Shown in pieces: positions 40,131 through 48,719 of a stretch of 64,000 nt of DNA. The position numbers and the translations under genes are program-made. Source of the DNA: Actinocrinis puniceicyclus (GTDB taxonomy: Bacteria > Actinomycetota > Actinomycetes > Streptomycetales > Catenulisporaceae); assembly GCF_018283645.1 (NCBI RefSeq), contig NZ_JAGSXH010000003.1:56657-120656 (forward strand), given 5' to 3'. The notes under the pieces are model-generated. The model searched no databases. It was not told the DNA's origin and worked only from the letters and a program-made list of their open reading frames with translations. Numbering within the stretch: position 1 is the first letter of the stretch; every line of letters starts with the position of its first letter.

Positions 40131-40267
40131 GGCGCGGCACCGTGCGTAACCAGGGTTTGGTCACGAAGGCCCCGTTCGAGCGCTGATCCGGCGCGAGAAG
40201 GGCGCCGGCGGGCACGCGGACGGCGTTCTGCCCTTCAATCACGCTCGGTAATGTGGAAGTCTTGCGC

Positions 40268-40303
40268 CGAAAGACAATGCTGTCTCGAAAGACAATGCTG
40301 TCC
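40268..40303. repeat. Tandem 18-bp direct repeat upstream of 40341
   Basis: CGAAAGACAATGCTGTCT (40268-40285) is directly repeated at 40286-40303 with only the last base changed. It lies 38 bases before the next ATG and contains two ACAAT boxes, so it could be a duplicated promoter or operator. Confidence 0.75.
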
Positions 40304-40340
40304 AACGACAAGCGGACCGACACAGGAGCATCGCACCGCC

Positions 40341-41306
40341 ATGCCTGAGACGTTGAAGAAGCTGCGCGAACCGGCGGCTCTTGCCGCCGTGCTGTTCGCG
40401 GGGCTGGCCCTGCTGGTCGCAGTGATCAATCTGCTGGCGCCGCCGTCCTCGAACGGTTTCTCCGAGCCCTTCGCCAACCGCGCGCACGACCAGGTGGGCT
40501 CGTTCCTGGACGTGGTGGTGGCGGCCGCGGCGGCGTTCGCCGTGTACCTGGCGCAGCACGTGGCGCCGGCGCTGGCGAAGGCGCGGCTGGTCACCATGGT
40601 CGCGCTCGCCGAGATGGGCGTCGCGCTGCTGTTCGGGGTCGTGACGGTGCTGGCGCAGTTCGGTGCGGACGGTGTCGGCGGGGAGGGCAAGTTCCTGACG
40701 TTCCTGCTGGCGCTCGGCCAGGGTGCGGTGGTCGCGGTCGCGGCGCTGTTCGTGTGGCAGACCTGGCAGATCCTCAACCCGCAGGCGCCGCGGCCGACGG
40801 TCGCGAGGCCCGGACAGTTCGGCGGCGGCTGGACCGGTGGCCCCGGCGGTCCCGGGCAGCAGCAGTACACGCAGCCCGCCCCGCCGCCCGGCGGATTCGG
40901 CTGGGCTCCCCAGCAGGGCGGGCAGCCGCAGCCGGGCCAGTCCGGTCCGACGGCTTTCGGCCAGCAGGCCCAGGGCGGCCCGGCCGCCGCGCAGACCGGT
41001 TCCGACCGCACCCAGTTACTGCCGCCGGTCCAGGGCCAGCAGAACCCGGCCTCGCCGGCCTTCCCGCAGCCGCCGATGCCGCCGCAGCCCGGTGCCGGGG
41101 TCTCCGGGACCGGGGCGCACGCTCCGCAGCCGCCTGCGCTGCCGATGCAGGATTACGCGGCCCAGCCGAGCCCGTGGTCGCCGGCCGGCACGGGCATCGC
41201 GCCGCCGGCGGCGCCGGCTCAGGGGCAGCAGATCCCCTCGGCCCGCGCCGAGGAGCCGGAGCAGCGCCCGGGGCCGTTCCAGATCGGCGACTGGCACGCC
41301 GAGTAA
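40341..41306 (+). CDS. Membrane protein with Pro/Gln-rich cytoplasmic tail
   Basis: 321 residues. Four hydrophobic segments lie in the first ~150 (ALAAVLFAGLALLVAVINLL, LDVVVAAAAAFAVYLAQH, LVTMVALAEMGVALLFGVV, LTFLLALGQGAVVAVAALFVW). They are followed by ~165 residues of Pro, Gln and Gly with SDRTQLLPP near the middle. I recognise no family with certainty. ATG at 40341 follows AGGAG 13 bases upstream. The TQLLPP-type Thr motif is common in proteins phosphorylated by Ser/Thr kinases, which is speculative here. Confidence 0.7.
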   Translation: MPETLKKLREPAALAAVLFAGLALLVAVINLLAPPSSNGFSEPFANRAHDQVGSFLDVVVAAAAAFAVYLAQHVAPALAKARLVTMVALAEMGVALLFGVVTVLAQFGADGVGGEGKFLTFLLALGQGAVVAVAALFVWQTWQILNPQAPRPTVARPGQFGGGWTGGPGGPGQQQYTQPAPPPGGFGWAPQQGGQPQPGQSGPTAFGQQAQGGPAAAQTGSDRTQLLPPVQGQQNPASPAFPQPPMPPQPGAGVSGTGAHAPQPPALPMQDYAAQPSPWSPAGTGIAPPAAPAQGQQIPSARAEEPEQRPGPFQIGDWHAE

Positions 41307-41389
41307 GCGCGAATCGCGCCTGCGCGGCAGCCGGCGGGGTCGGATCAGCATTCGACCTGTTCGTCGGCCTGGATGGGAACGCCGAGCGG

Positions 41390-42529
41390 TCAAACGCCGA
41401 CCGGGTGCCAGACCGTCTTGGTCTCCAGGAAGGAGACGATCCGGTCAAGCCCCGGGTCGGCGGTCCAGTCCGGTTCCGGCTCGGGCCGGCGCACCCGCTT
41501 GAGGTTCTGCGCCGCCGCCCGTTCCAGTTCGGCGGCCAACCCCGGGTCCTCGACGCCCGCGAGGTCCAGGGCGTTCACATCCAGGTGCGCGGCCAGCGGC
41601 GGGGCGAGTTCGGCGATCCGTCCGGTCAGGATGTTGACCACGCCGCCGGGCAGGTCCGAGGTGGCCAGCACCTCGGCGAGCGTGATCGCGGGCAGCGCCG
41701 CCGCCCCCGGGGCCGCCACGACCGCGGTGTTCCCGGAGACGATGACGGGTGCGAGCACCGAGACCAGGCCGAACAGCGAGGGCCGTTCGGGCGCGAACAC
41801 CGCGACCACTCCGGTCGGCTCGGGGGAGGAGACGTTCCAGTAGGGCCCGGCGACCGGATTCACCGTGCCGCGCACCTGACTGATCTTGTCCGCCCAACCC
41901 GCGTACCAGACCCAGCGGTCGATCGCGGCCTCGGCCTGCGCGAGTGCCGATGCCTGTGTCACGCCCTCGACCGCCGCGATCTCGGCGGCGAACTGGTCCC
42001 GGCGCCCTTCGAGCATCTCGGCGATGCGGTACAGGATCTGTCCGCGGTTGTACGCCGTCGCCCCGGACCAGCCGCCGAACGCGGAGCGGGCCGCCTTCAC
42101 CGCGTCGCGCGCGTCCTTGCGGGAGGCTAATGCCGCGTTCGCGAGGAACGCGCCCTGCGCGGAGGTCACCTCGTAGCTCCGTCCGCTCTCAGACCGCGGG
42201 AAGGCCCCGCCGAGGTAGAGCTTGTAGGTCTTGCGCACTGCCAGACGTGGGCGCGGCGGGGTGCCGTCCTCTTCCGGCGGCGAGGTCGACGGCGGCGTCT
42301 CGGCGACGGCGGCACTCGTTTCAGCGCGCCTGGCCTCCTGCGCGGATACGGTCGCCGGGCGCGTGTCATGCTCCGCCGCGATCTTCTCCGCCGGCGGCTT
42401 CGCAGCGCTCTGTTTCGCAGCAGTCCGTTTCGCGGCGCTCTGTTTCGCAGCGCTTTGTTTCGACGCGCTCTTCCTCGCGGCGGCCTGCTTCGCCGCGGGC
42501 GCGGTCTTTCCGCGGGCCTTGTCAGACAT
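41390..42529 (-). CDS. Truncated aldehyde dehydrogenase paralogue with Lys/Ala tail
   Basis: 379 residues. The first ~90 are rich in Lys, Ala and Gln (repeated KQSAAK, KRTAAK), like histone H1-type tails, then Pro/Thr. The rest resembles the N-terminal half of ALDH (YKLYLGGAFPRSESGRSYEV, VFAPERPSLFGLVSVLAPVIVSGNTAVV, LPGGVVNILTG). The LELGGK Glu and the GQxC catalytic Cys are both absent, so it cannot work as a normal ALDH. ATG at 42529 overlaps the upstream ALDH stop by eight bases. It probably forms a complex with that enzyme. The pair matches SCO4912-SCO4913 in order. Confidence 0.8.
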   Translation of the reverse strand: MSDKARGKTAPAAKQAAARKSASKQSAAKQSAAKRTAAKQSAAKPPAEKIAAEHDTRPATVSAQEARRAETSAAVAETPPSTSPPEEDGTPPRPRLAVRKTYKLYLGGAFPRSESGRSYEVTSAQGAFLANAALASRKDARDAVKAARSAFGGWSGATAYNRGQILYRIAEMLEGRRDQFAAEIAAVEGVTQASALAQAEAAIDRWVWYAGWADKISQVRGTVNPVAGPYWNVSSPEPTGVVAVFAPERPSLFGLVSVLAPVIVSGNTAVVAAPGAAALPAITLAEVLATSDLPGGVVNILTGRIAELAPPLAAHLDVNALDLAGVEDPGLAAELERAAAQNLKRVRRPEPEPDWTADPGLDRIVSFLETKTVWHPVGV

Positions 42530-44048
42530 CGAGGTACGCCTCCAGGCCGTGTGCGCCGCCCTCGCGGCCGTAACCGGATTCCCGGTAGCCGCCGAACGGC
42601 GACGAGGGATCGAACTTGTTGAAGGTGTTCGCCCACACCACCCCTGCCCGCAGCCGCTTGGCCACGGCCAGCATCCGCGAACCCTTCTCCGTCCACACCC
42701 CGGCCGACAGACCGTAGGGAGTGTTGTTGGCCTTCGCCACGGCCTCCTCGGGGGTACGGAAGGTGAGCACCGACAGCACGGGGCCGAAGATCTCCTCGCG
42801 GGCGATCCGGTGCGTGGCCGAGACGTTCGTGAACACGGTCGGAGCGAACCAGTACCCGGTGCCCGGCAGCTCACAGGGCGCCGACCACCGTTCGGCGCCC
42901 TCCGCCTCGCCCGCCGCCACCAGTTCGGTGATCTTCGCCAGCTGGGCCGCCGAGTTGATCGCGCCCACGTCGGTGTTCTTGTCCAGGGGATCGCCGACCC
43001 GCAGCGTCCGCATCCGCCGGCGCAACGCCTCCAGCAGTTCCGCCTCGATCGACTCCTGCACCAGCAGCCGCGAACCGGCGCAGCAGACCTGGCCCTGGTT
43101 GAAGAAGATCGAGTCGATCACGCCCTCGACCGCCTGGTCTAGCGGGGCGTCGTCGAACACGATGTTCGCGGCCTTGCCGCCCAGCTCCAGCGTCACCTTC
43201 TTGCGGCTGCCGGCCACCGCGCGCGCGATGCCGCGGCCCACCTGCGTCGAGCCGGTGAACGCGACCTTGTCCGCGCCCGGGTGCGCGACCAGCGCCGCTC
43301 CGGTCTCGCCCGCACCGGTCACGATGTTGACCACCCCGGGCGGCAGGTCCGCCTGGTTGCACAGTTCCGCGAAGGCCAGCGCGGTCAGCGGCGTGGTCTC
43401 GGCCGGCTTGAGCACCACGGTGTTGCCGCAGGCCAGGGCCGGGGCGATCTTCCACGCCAGCATCAGCAGCGGGAAGTTCCACGGGATGACCTGCGCCGCG
43501 ACGCCGAGTGGCCGCGGATCGGGCCCGTAGCCGGCGTGGGAGAGCTTGTCCGCCCAGCCCGCGTAGTGGAAGAAGTGCGCCGCGACCAGCGGCAGGTCCA
43601 CGTCCCTGGTCTCCCGGATCGGCTTTCCGTTGTCGATCGACTCCAGCACGGCCAGTTCGCGCGAACGCTCCTGGATCAGGCGGGCGATGCGGAAGAGGTA
43701 CTTGGCCCGCTCGGAGCCGGGCATGCGGGACCAGACCTGCTCGTACGCGGCGCGCGCCGCGGCCACGGCGCGGTCCACGTCCGCGGCCGAGGCGACGCCG
43801 AACTCGGCGAGCACCTCCTCGGTCGCCGGGTTCACCGTCTTGAGCGCGCCGCCGGTCGCCGGTACGAACCGGCCGCCGATGAACAGGTCATAGCTCGGGC
43901 TTATCCTGACGATCGCGCGCGACTCGGGTGCGGGGGCGTATTCGAACACGTCGGCCGTGCCCGGTGCGCTGCGGGCGACCGCCGAGCCGGGGTCTGTCCC
44001 GCCGTCCTGCCGCGCCCGCGCCGAATGCCCGGGTTTCCGTTGTGCCAT
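42522..44048 (-). CDS. Aldehyde dehydrogenase (catalytic)
   Basis: 508 residues with a ~50-residue disordered N-terminus and a full ALDH fold: VIPWNFPLLMLAWKIAPALACGN, KPAETTPLTAL, FTGSTQVGRGIA, catalytic Glu in TLELGGK, catalytic Cys in NQGQVCCAGSR, EIFGPVL and SPFGGYRESGYGREGG. NAD(P) is the likely cofactor. It starts five bases after the deoC stop, so it probably oxidises acetaldehyde released by DeoC. The truncated paralogue follows with an 8-bp overlap. Confidence 0.92.
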   Translation of the reverse strand: MAQRKPGHSARARQDGGTDPGSAVARSAPGTADVFEYAPAPESRAIVRISPSYDLFIGGRFVPATGGALKTVNPATEEVLAEFGVASAADVDRAVAAARAAYEQVWSRMPGSERAKYLFRIARLIQERSRELAVLESIDNGKPIRETRDVDLPLVAAHFFHYAGWADKLSHAGYGPDPRPLGVAAQVIPWNFPLLMLAWKIAPALACGNTVVLKPAETTPLTALAFAELCNQADLPPGVVNIVTGAGETGAALVAHPGADKVAFTGSTQVGRGIARAVAGSRKKVTLELGGKAANIVFDDAPLDQAVEGVIDSIFFNQGQVCCAGSRLLVQESIEAELLEALRRRMRTLRVGDPLDKNTDVGAINSAAQLAKITELVAAGEAEGAERWSAPCELPGTGYWFAPTVFTNVSATHRIAREEIFGPVLSVLTFRTPEEAVAKANNTPYGLSAGVWTEKGSRMLAVAKRLRAGVVWANTFNKFDPSSPFGGYRESGYGREGGAHGLEAYLDV

Positions 44049-44053
44049 CGCAG

Positions 44054-45175
44054 TCAGTCCACCGTCACGTAGTCGGGACCGGAGTAGTAGCCGGCCGCCT
44101 GCTTCTGACGCTGCATCAGCAGGTCGTTGAGCAGCGAGGAGGCGCCGAACCTGAACCAGTCCGGGTCGAGCCAGTCCGGTCCGCAGGTCTCGTTGACCAC
44201 GACCAGGTACTTGATCGCGTCCTTGGCGGTTCGGATCCCGCCGGCCGGCTTCATGCCGACCATGCGGCCGCCGGCGGCGCGGAAATCACGCACGGCCTCC
44301 AACATGACCAGCGAGACCGGCAGCGTCGCGGCGGGCGAGACCTTGCCGGTGGAGGTCTTGATGAAGTCGGCCCCGGCCAGCATCGCCAGCCACGAGGCGC
44401 GGCGCACGTTGTCGTAGGTGACCAGCTCGCCGGTCTCCAGGATCACCTTCAGGTGCGCGCCGCCGCACGCCGCCTTCACCGCCGCGATCTGCTCGAAGAC
44501 CGCGCCGTAACGCCCGGCGAGGAAGGCGCCGCGGTCGATGACCATGTCGATCTCGTCAGCTCCGGCCGCCACCGCGAACCGGGTCTCGGCGAGCTTCACC
44601 TCCAGCGGGCTGCGCCCGGAGGGGAAGGCGGTGGCCACCGAGGCGACCTTGACCCCGCTGCCGCGCAGTTCCCGCTTGGCGACCTCGACGAGGTCCGGAT
44701 AAACGCACACCGCGGCCACCGCGGGACAGCTGGGATCGGACGGGTCGGGTCTCCGGGCCTTGGCCGCCAGCGAACGCACCTTTCCCGCGGTATCCGCGCC
44801 CTCCAGCGTGGTCAGGTCGATCATCCGGATCGCCAGCTCCAGCGCACGGCTCTTCGCCGTGGTTTTGATCGACCGAGTGCCCAGGCGGGCGACCCGGGCC
44901 TCCGCGCCGACCTTGTCCACGCCCGGCAACCCGTGCAGGAAACCGCGTAGCGCGGTCTCGCTCCCGGTGGCCGCCGACAGGTCGAGCCGGTCGGGCACCG
45001 GCCGGTCGGGCACCGGGAGCGCCGCTGCCAGGTCGCGCGCCGGCGCGCCCTCTTCGCTCACGGCGGTTTCTCCCGCCGCGGCGCGGTCGCGCCCGGGCGG
45101 TCCGCCCGGTGCGCTGCCCGGCTCCGGGGCCGGTTCGGTGTGCGGCGCCCGCGCCGCTTCGGTGGTGCTGCTCAC
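44054..45175 (-). CDS. deoC: Deoxyribose-phosphate aldolase
   Basis: Splits 2-deoxyribose-5-phosphate into acetaldehyde and glyceraldehyde-3-phosphate. The 373 residues include a disordered extension of about 65. The catalytic domain shows MIDLTTLEGADT, AVCVYPDLVEVAK, GADEIDMVIDRGAFL, ILETGEL and the Schiff-base Lys in DFIKTSTGK, then MVGMKPAGGIRT. The start is GTG at 45175, because TACTGT (45183-45188) ends seven bases upstream; a GTG at 45184 is the alternative. It leads an operon with the two ALDH genes. Confidence 0.93.
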   Translation of the reverse strand: MSSTTEAARAPHTEPAPEPGSAPGGPPGRDRAAAGETAVSEEGAPARDLAAALPVPDRPVPDRLDLSAATGSETALRGFLHGLPGVDKVGAEARVARLGTRSIKTTAKSRALELAIRMIDLTTLEGADTAGKVRSLAAKARRPDPSDPSCPAVAAVCVYPDLVEVAKRELRGSGVKVASVATAFPSGRSPLEVKLAETRFAVAAGADEIDMVIDRGAFLAGRYGAVFEQIAAVKAACGGAHLKVILETGELVTYDNVRRASWLAMLAGADFIKTSTGKVSPAATLPVSLVMLEAVRDFRAAGGRMVGMKPAGGIRTAKDAIKYLVVVNETCGPDWLDPDWFRFGASSLLNDLLMQRQKQAAGYYSGPDYVTVD

Positions 45176-45403
45176 GCTGTCCACAGTAAACGGCGGCGCG
45201 GTCCGGTGCGGGAATCCGGACGTAGCTTGTGGAAAACTCGAGAGCCGGTGGCCACCGCGATCGGAACCGGGTCGTTATCGGGCTGTGACACCCGTCGCGT
45301 GTCGGTGGCAAGTGGCGGGCGCAGCGGCTGCTTCGACCGCGCGAGCATCGCCCGGCACACCTGACGTGGACCCGGTTCGGCGCGTGGGGCAGAATCCATG
45401 GTC

Positions 45404-46180
45404 ATGACTCCGCTCGCCGCCGAAGCCCGCTCCACTTCTGAGAAGCCGACCGTGTACCGCGGTGCGGCCGCACTCATCGGTGGCGCGGCGGTCGTGCTGT
45501 TCTGCGGCCTCGGTTCGATCGACCTGCTGGTCGAGTCCGGCACCCGGGACCTGGTCGCCGCCGCCGTCCTGATGCTGGTCACAGTGCTGGCCGGTCTCTA
45601 CGGCGTCTACCCGGTCGCGTTCTCCTGGACGGACCGGCTCGTCGTGCGCAATCCCTTCCGCACGGTGGTGCTGCCCTGGGACACGGTCACGGACTTGAGC
45701 GCCCGGCTTTCTTTCGTCGCCCACACCGAGACGCGCCAGTTCACCGTCTGGGCGATCCCGGTCTCGCTACGAGAGCGGCGCCGCGCGGAGCGCCACCGCA
45801 TCCAGGAGTTGTCCTACGCCCAGCGCATGGCCAAGCGCGGCGTGTCCGCCGACATGCTTCAATCGCGTCCTCGGCGCCCGCAGGACCCGGCCGAGCGGTT
45901 GTCCTTCGCGGACCAGGCCATCGCCGAGATGAACGCACGTCGCGAGGCTCATCAGGTCCAGGCGCGGTTCAAGGCGAAGGCCACGCAAGAGGCCGCCGCC
46001 GCCGAGCAGACGGCGAACGAGGCCGGGAACGGTTCCGCGGTGGGCGATCCGGCGCCCGGCGCGCCGGCGACGGCGCCGCCCGCGGCGGCGCACTCGGCTG
46101 TCGCGCGCTGGTCCTGGCCCTCGTTCCTGCTCGTCGGAGCGAGCCTGATCTTCCTGATCGTCGCGATCGGCGTGCGCTGA
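45404..46180 (+). CDS. PH-domain (bPH_6-like) membrane protein
   Basis: About 258 residues. Two N-terminal helices (AALIGGAAVVLFCGL and LVAAAVLMLVTVLAGLYGV) precede a small PH-like domain (DRLVVRNPFRTVVLPWDTVTDLSARLSFV, then RQFTVWAIPVSL), a charged helical stretch, an Ala/Pro linker and a final helix (FLLVGASLIFLIVAIGV). This matches actinobacterial PH-domain proteins of unknown role. The start may be ATG 45404, with CAGAAT eight bases upstream, or 45398. Confidence 0.8.
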   Translation: MTPLAAEARSTSEKPTVYRGAAALIGGAAVVLFCGLGSIDLLVESGTRDLVAAAVLMLVTVLAGLYGVYPVAFSWTDRLVVRNPFRTVVLPWDTVTDLSARLSFVAHTETRQFTVWAIPVSLRERRRAERHRIQELSYAQRMAKRGVSADMLQSRPRRPQDPAERLSFADQAIAEMNARREAHQVQARFKAKATQEAAAAEQTANEAGNGSAVGDPAPGAPATAPPAAAHSAVARWSWPSFLLVGASLIFLIVAIGVR

Positions 46181-46183
46181 CGT

Positions 46184-47845
46184 TCAGCCGCCCAGCGCCT
46201 GCGCCAGCGCGCGCTTGAGCGCGTCGAGCCGCGCCGCCGCATCCGCGGCAGAGCCCTGCGTCACCACCTCGATGTAGCACTTGAGTTTCGGCTCCGTCCC
46301 CGACGGCCGCACCACGACGCGCGCGCCGCCTTCCAGCGCCAGCCGCAGCCCGTCGGTGGGCGGTACGCCGCTGGAGCCGAGCGACAGGTCGTCCACGCGC
46401 GCGACGGCCAGCCCGGCCAGCTCCTTCGGCGGCGCTGAGCGCAGGCCCGCCATCATCCGCTCGATCAGCTCCGGCTCGTCCACGCGGATCGAGAGCTGGT
46501 CCGTGGCGTGCCGGCCGTACTCGGCTGCCAGGCGCTCGAGCTCGTCTTCGAGACCGCGGCCGTCCGCCTTGAGCGTCGCGACCAACTCGGCGATCAGCAG
46601 CGCGGCGCTGATGCCGTCCTTGTCGCGCACGCCGTCCGGGTCGACGCAGTATCCGAGGGCTTCCTCGTAGGCGTAGGTCAGGCCCTCGACCTTGGCCAGC
46701 CATTTGAAGCCGGTCAGCGTCTCCCGGTAGTCGATGCCGTGCCGCCGCGCGATCTGCCCGAGCAGGGAGGAGGACACGATGGTCGTGGCGAAGACGCGCG
46801 CCCCGCCGCGCTCGGCCAGGTACGCCCCCAGCAGTGCCCCCACCTCGTCGCCGCGCAGCATCCGCCAGGCGGGACCGTCCCGGCCGGCCCGCACGGGAAC
46901 CGCCACCGCGCAACGGTCCGCGTCGGGATCGTTGGCGATCACCAGGTCGGCGTCGCACTCCTCGGCCAGTGCCAGCGCCAGATCGATCGCGCCGGGCTCC
47001 TCCGGGTTCGGGAAGGCGACGGTATGGAAGGTCGGGTCGGGGTCCTGCTGTTCGGGCACCGGGACCGGTTTGGCGAACCCGGCCCTTTCGAACGCGGCCG
47101 CGAGTACCGCTCCGCCGACGCCGTGCAGCGCGGTGGACACGACCCGCAGCCCGCGTAGATCGGCCGCACCGAGCCGTTTCGCGTCGACCGCCTGCACGGC
47201 GCGGTCGAGATACGCATCGACGATCGAGTCGTCCAGCGTCTCCCATTCCGTGTCGCGCGGGATCGAGGCCATGGGTCCGACAGCCGCGATCGCCGCCGCG
47301 ATCTGCTCGTCGGCCGGGGGAGTGATCTGCGAGCCGTCTCCGAGGTACACCTTGTAGCCGTTGTCCCGCGGCGGGTTGTGACTGGCCGTCACCATGACAC
47401 CCGCACACGCGCCCGCGTACCGGATCGCGAACGCGAGCACCGGTGTCGGCAGCGGCTTCGGCAGCAACAGTGCGTGCAGTCCGGCTCCGCTGAGCACCTG
47501 CGCGGTGTCACGAGCGAACACGTCGGAGTTCTTGCGCGCGTCGTAGCCGACGACGACCGCTCCGTCGACATGGCCGTTGTCGCGCAGGTACCGCGCCAGG
47601 CCCGCGGCGGCGCGGCTGACGACGACACGGTTCATCCGATTCGGTCCCGCGCCCAGTGCGCCGCGTAGCCCCGCGGTGCCGAATTGGAGTGTGCCGGAGA
47701 ACTGGTCGGCGAGCAGGCCACAGGCATCGGCTGCGGCCTCGTCGCCGGCGGCGCACGCATCGATCAGTGCCCGAAGTTCCTCGCGGGTCTCCGGATCGGG
47801 GTCCTCGTCCAGCCATGCGCGGGCGCGGGCGAGCAGGTTCTCCAC
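46184..47845 (-). CDS. Phospho-sugar mutase, probable phosphopentomutase
   Basis: 553 residues of the alpha-D-phosphohexomutase superfamily, PGM2-like branch. The phosphoserine loop is GVMVTASHNPPRDNGYKVY, the metal loop ANDPDADRCAV, the sugar loop DKDGISAAL and the phosphate site VVRPSGTEPKLK. Such proteins are often named phosphomannomutase, but the place between deoC and punA suggests conversion of (deoxy)ribose-1-phosphate to the 5-phosphate. AAGGAG lies before the GTG at 47845. It is 52 bp downstream of punA. Confidence 0.9.
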   Translation of the reverse strand: MENLLARARAWLDEDPDPETREELRALIDACAAGDEAAADACGLLADQFSGTLQFGTAGLRGALGAGPNRMNRVVVSRAAAGLARYLRDNGHVDGAVVVGYDARKNSDVFARDTAQVLSGAGLHALLLPKPLPTPVLAFAIRYAGACAGVMVTASHNPPRDNGYKVYLGDGSQITPPADEQIAAAIAAVGPMASIPRDTEWETLDDSIVDAYLDRAVQAVDAKRLGAADLRGLRVVSTALHGVGGAVLAAAFERAGFAKPVPVPEQQDPDPTFHTVAFPNPEEPGAIDLALALAEECDADLVIANDPDADRCAVAVPVRAGRDGPAWRMLRGDEVGALLGAYLAERGGARVFATTIVSSSLLGQIARRHGIDYRETLTGFKWLAKVEGLTYAYEEALGYCVDPDGVRDKDGISAALLIAELVATLKADGRGLEDELERLAAEYGRHATDQLSIRVDEPELIERMMAGLRSAPPKELAGLAVARVDDLSLGSSGVPPTDGLRLALEGGARVVVRPSGTEPKLKCYIEVVTQGSAADAAARLDALKRALAQALGG

Positions 47846-47897
47846 GGCGACTCCTTAGGGCCTTTCAAGCCATCGGTTATACGCACCACCCGGCTTG

Positions 47898-48719
47898 CTA
47901 AAGACGGCTGAACACATCGCGCAGCAGCGCGCCCATGCGCGCCGCTGACGCGTTACCCGTCTCGATGACTTCCTGAGCGCTCAACGGCTGCCCGGTCATA
48001 CCGGCCGCCATGTTGGTCACCAGAGAGATGCCCAACAGCTCAGCGCCCGCCTCGCGCACCGCGATCGCCTCAAGCGCCGTGGACATACCCACCAGATCCG
48101 CGCCCAGGGTGCGCACCATGCGGATCTCGGCCGGTGTCTCGAAGTGCGGGCCGGTCAGCTGGATGTACACGCCCTCGGCGAGGGTCGGGTCGACTTCCTT
48201 GCACAGCGCGCGCAGCCGCGCGGAGTAAAGGTCCGTCAGATCGACGAAGTTCGCGCCCACGATGGGGGAGTGCCCGGTCAGGTTGATGTGATCGCTGATC
48301 AGCACCGGCTGGCCCGCCGCGTATGCCGGGTTCACCCCGCCACAGCCGTTGGTCAGGACCACCATCGAACAGCCGGCGGCGACCGCGGTGCGTACACCGT
48401 GCACAACCCGTGCGACGCCGTGGCCCTCGTAGTAATGCGTGCGGCCGAGGAAGACCAGCGCGCGTTTGCCGGTGACCAGGCGTACCGACCTGACCCGCCC
48501 GGCGTGGCCGATGGCTTCGGCGGCGGTGAAACCCGGCAGTTCGGTGACCGGGAACTCGTGCTCCGGCTCACCCAGCGCGTCCGCGGCCGGCACCCACCCG
48601 GACCCGAGCACCAGCGCCACGTCGGGGGCGCCCCCGATCCGCGAGACCAGTGCCTTGGCGGCGTCCTGGGCGCCCTGGTACGCGTCCGCGTTCGACTCTG
48701 CTGTCACCTGTGTCGTCAC
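47898..48719 (-). CDS. punA: Purine-nucleoside phosphorylase
   Basis: Cleaves inosine and guanosine (and deoxy forms) with phosphate. The 273 residues belong to the trimeric PNP family: VALVLGSGWVPAADAL, GRTHYYEGHGVARVVHGVR with the phosphate-site His, TNGCGGVNPAYAAGQPV, GPHFETPAEIRM and GMSTALEAIAVREAG, and the Asn-containing SLVTNMAAG. It uses inosine made by Add. The ATG overlaps the stop of the MFS gene (ATGA). Confidence 0.95.
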   Translation of the reverse strand: MTTQVTAESNADAYQGAQDAAKALVSRIGGAPDVALVLGSGWVPAADALGEPEHEFPVTELPGFTAAEAIGHAGRVRSVRLVTGKRALVFLGRTHYYEGHGVARVVHGVRTAVAAGCSMVVLTNGCGGVNPAYAAGQPVLISDHINLTGHSPIVGANFVDLTDLYSARLRALCKEVDPTLAEGVYIQLTGPHFETPAEIRMVRTLGADLVGMSTALEAIAVREAGAELLGISLVTNMAAGMTGQPLSAQEVIETGNASAARMGALLRDVFSRL

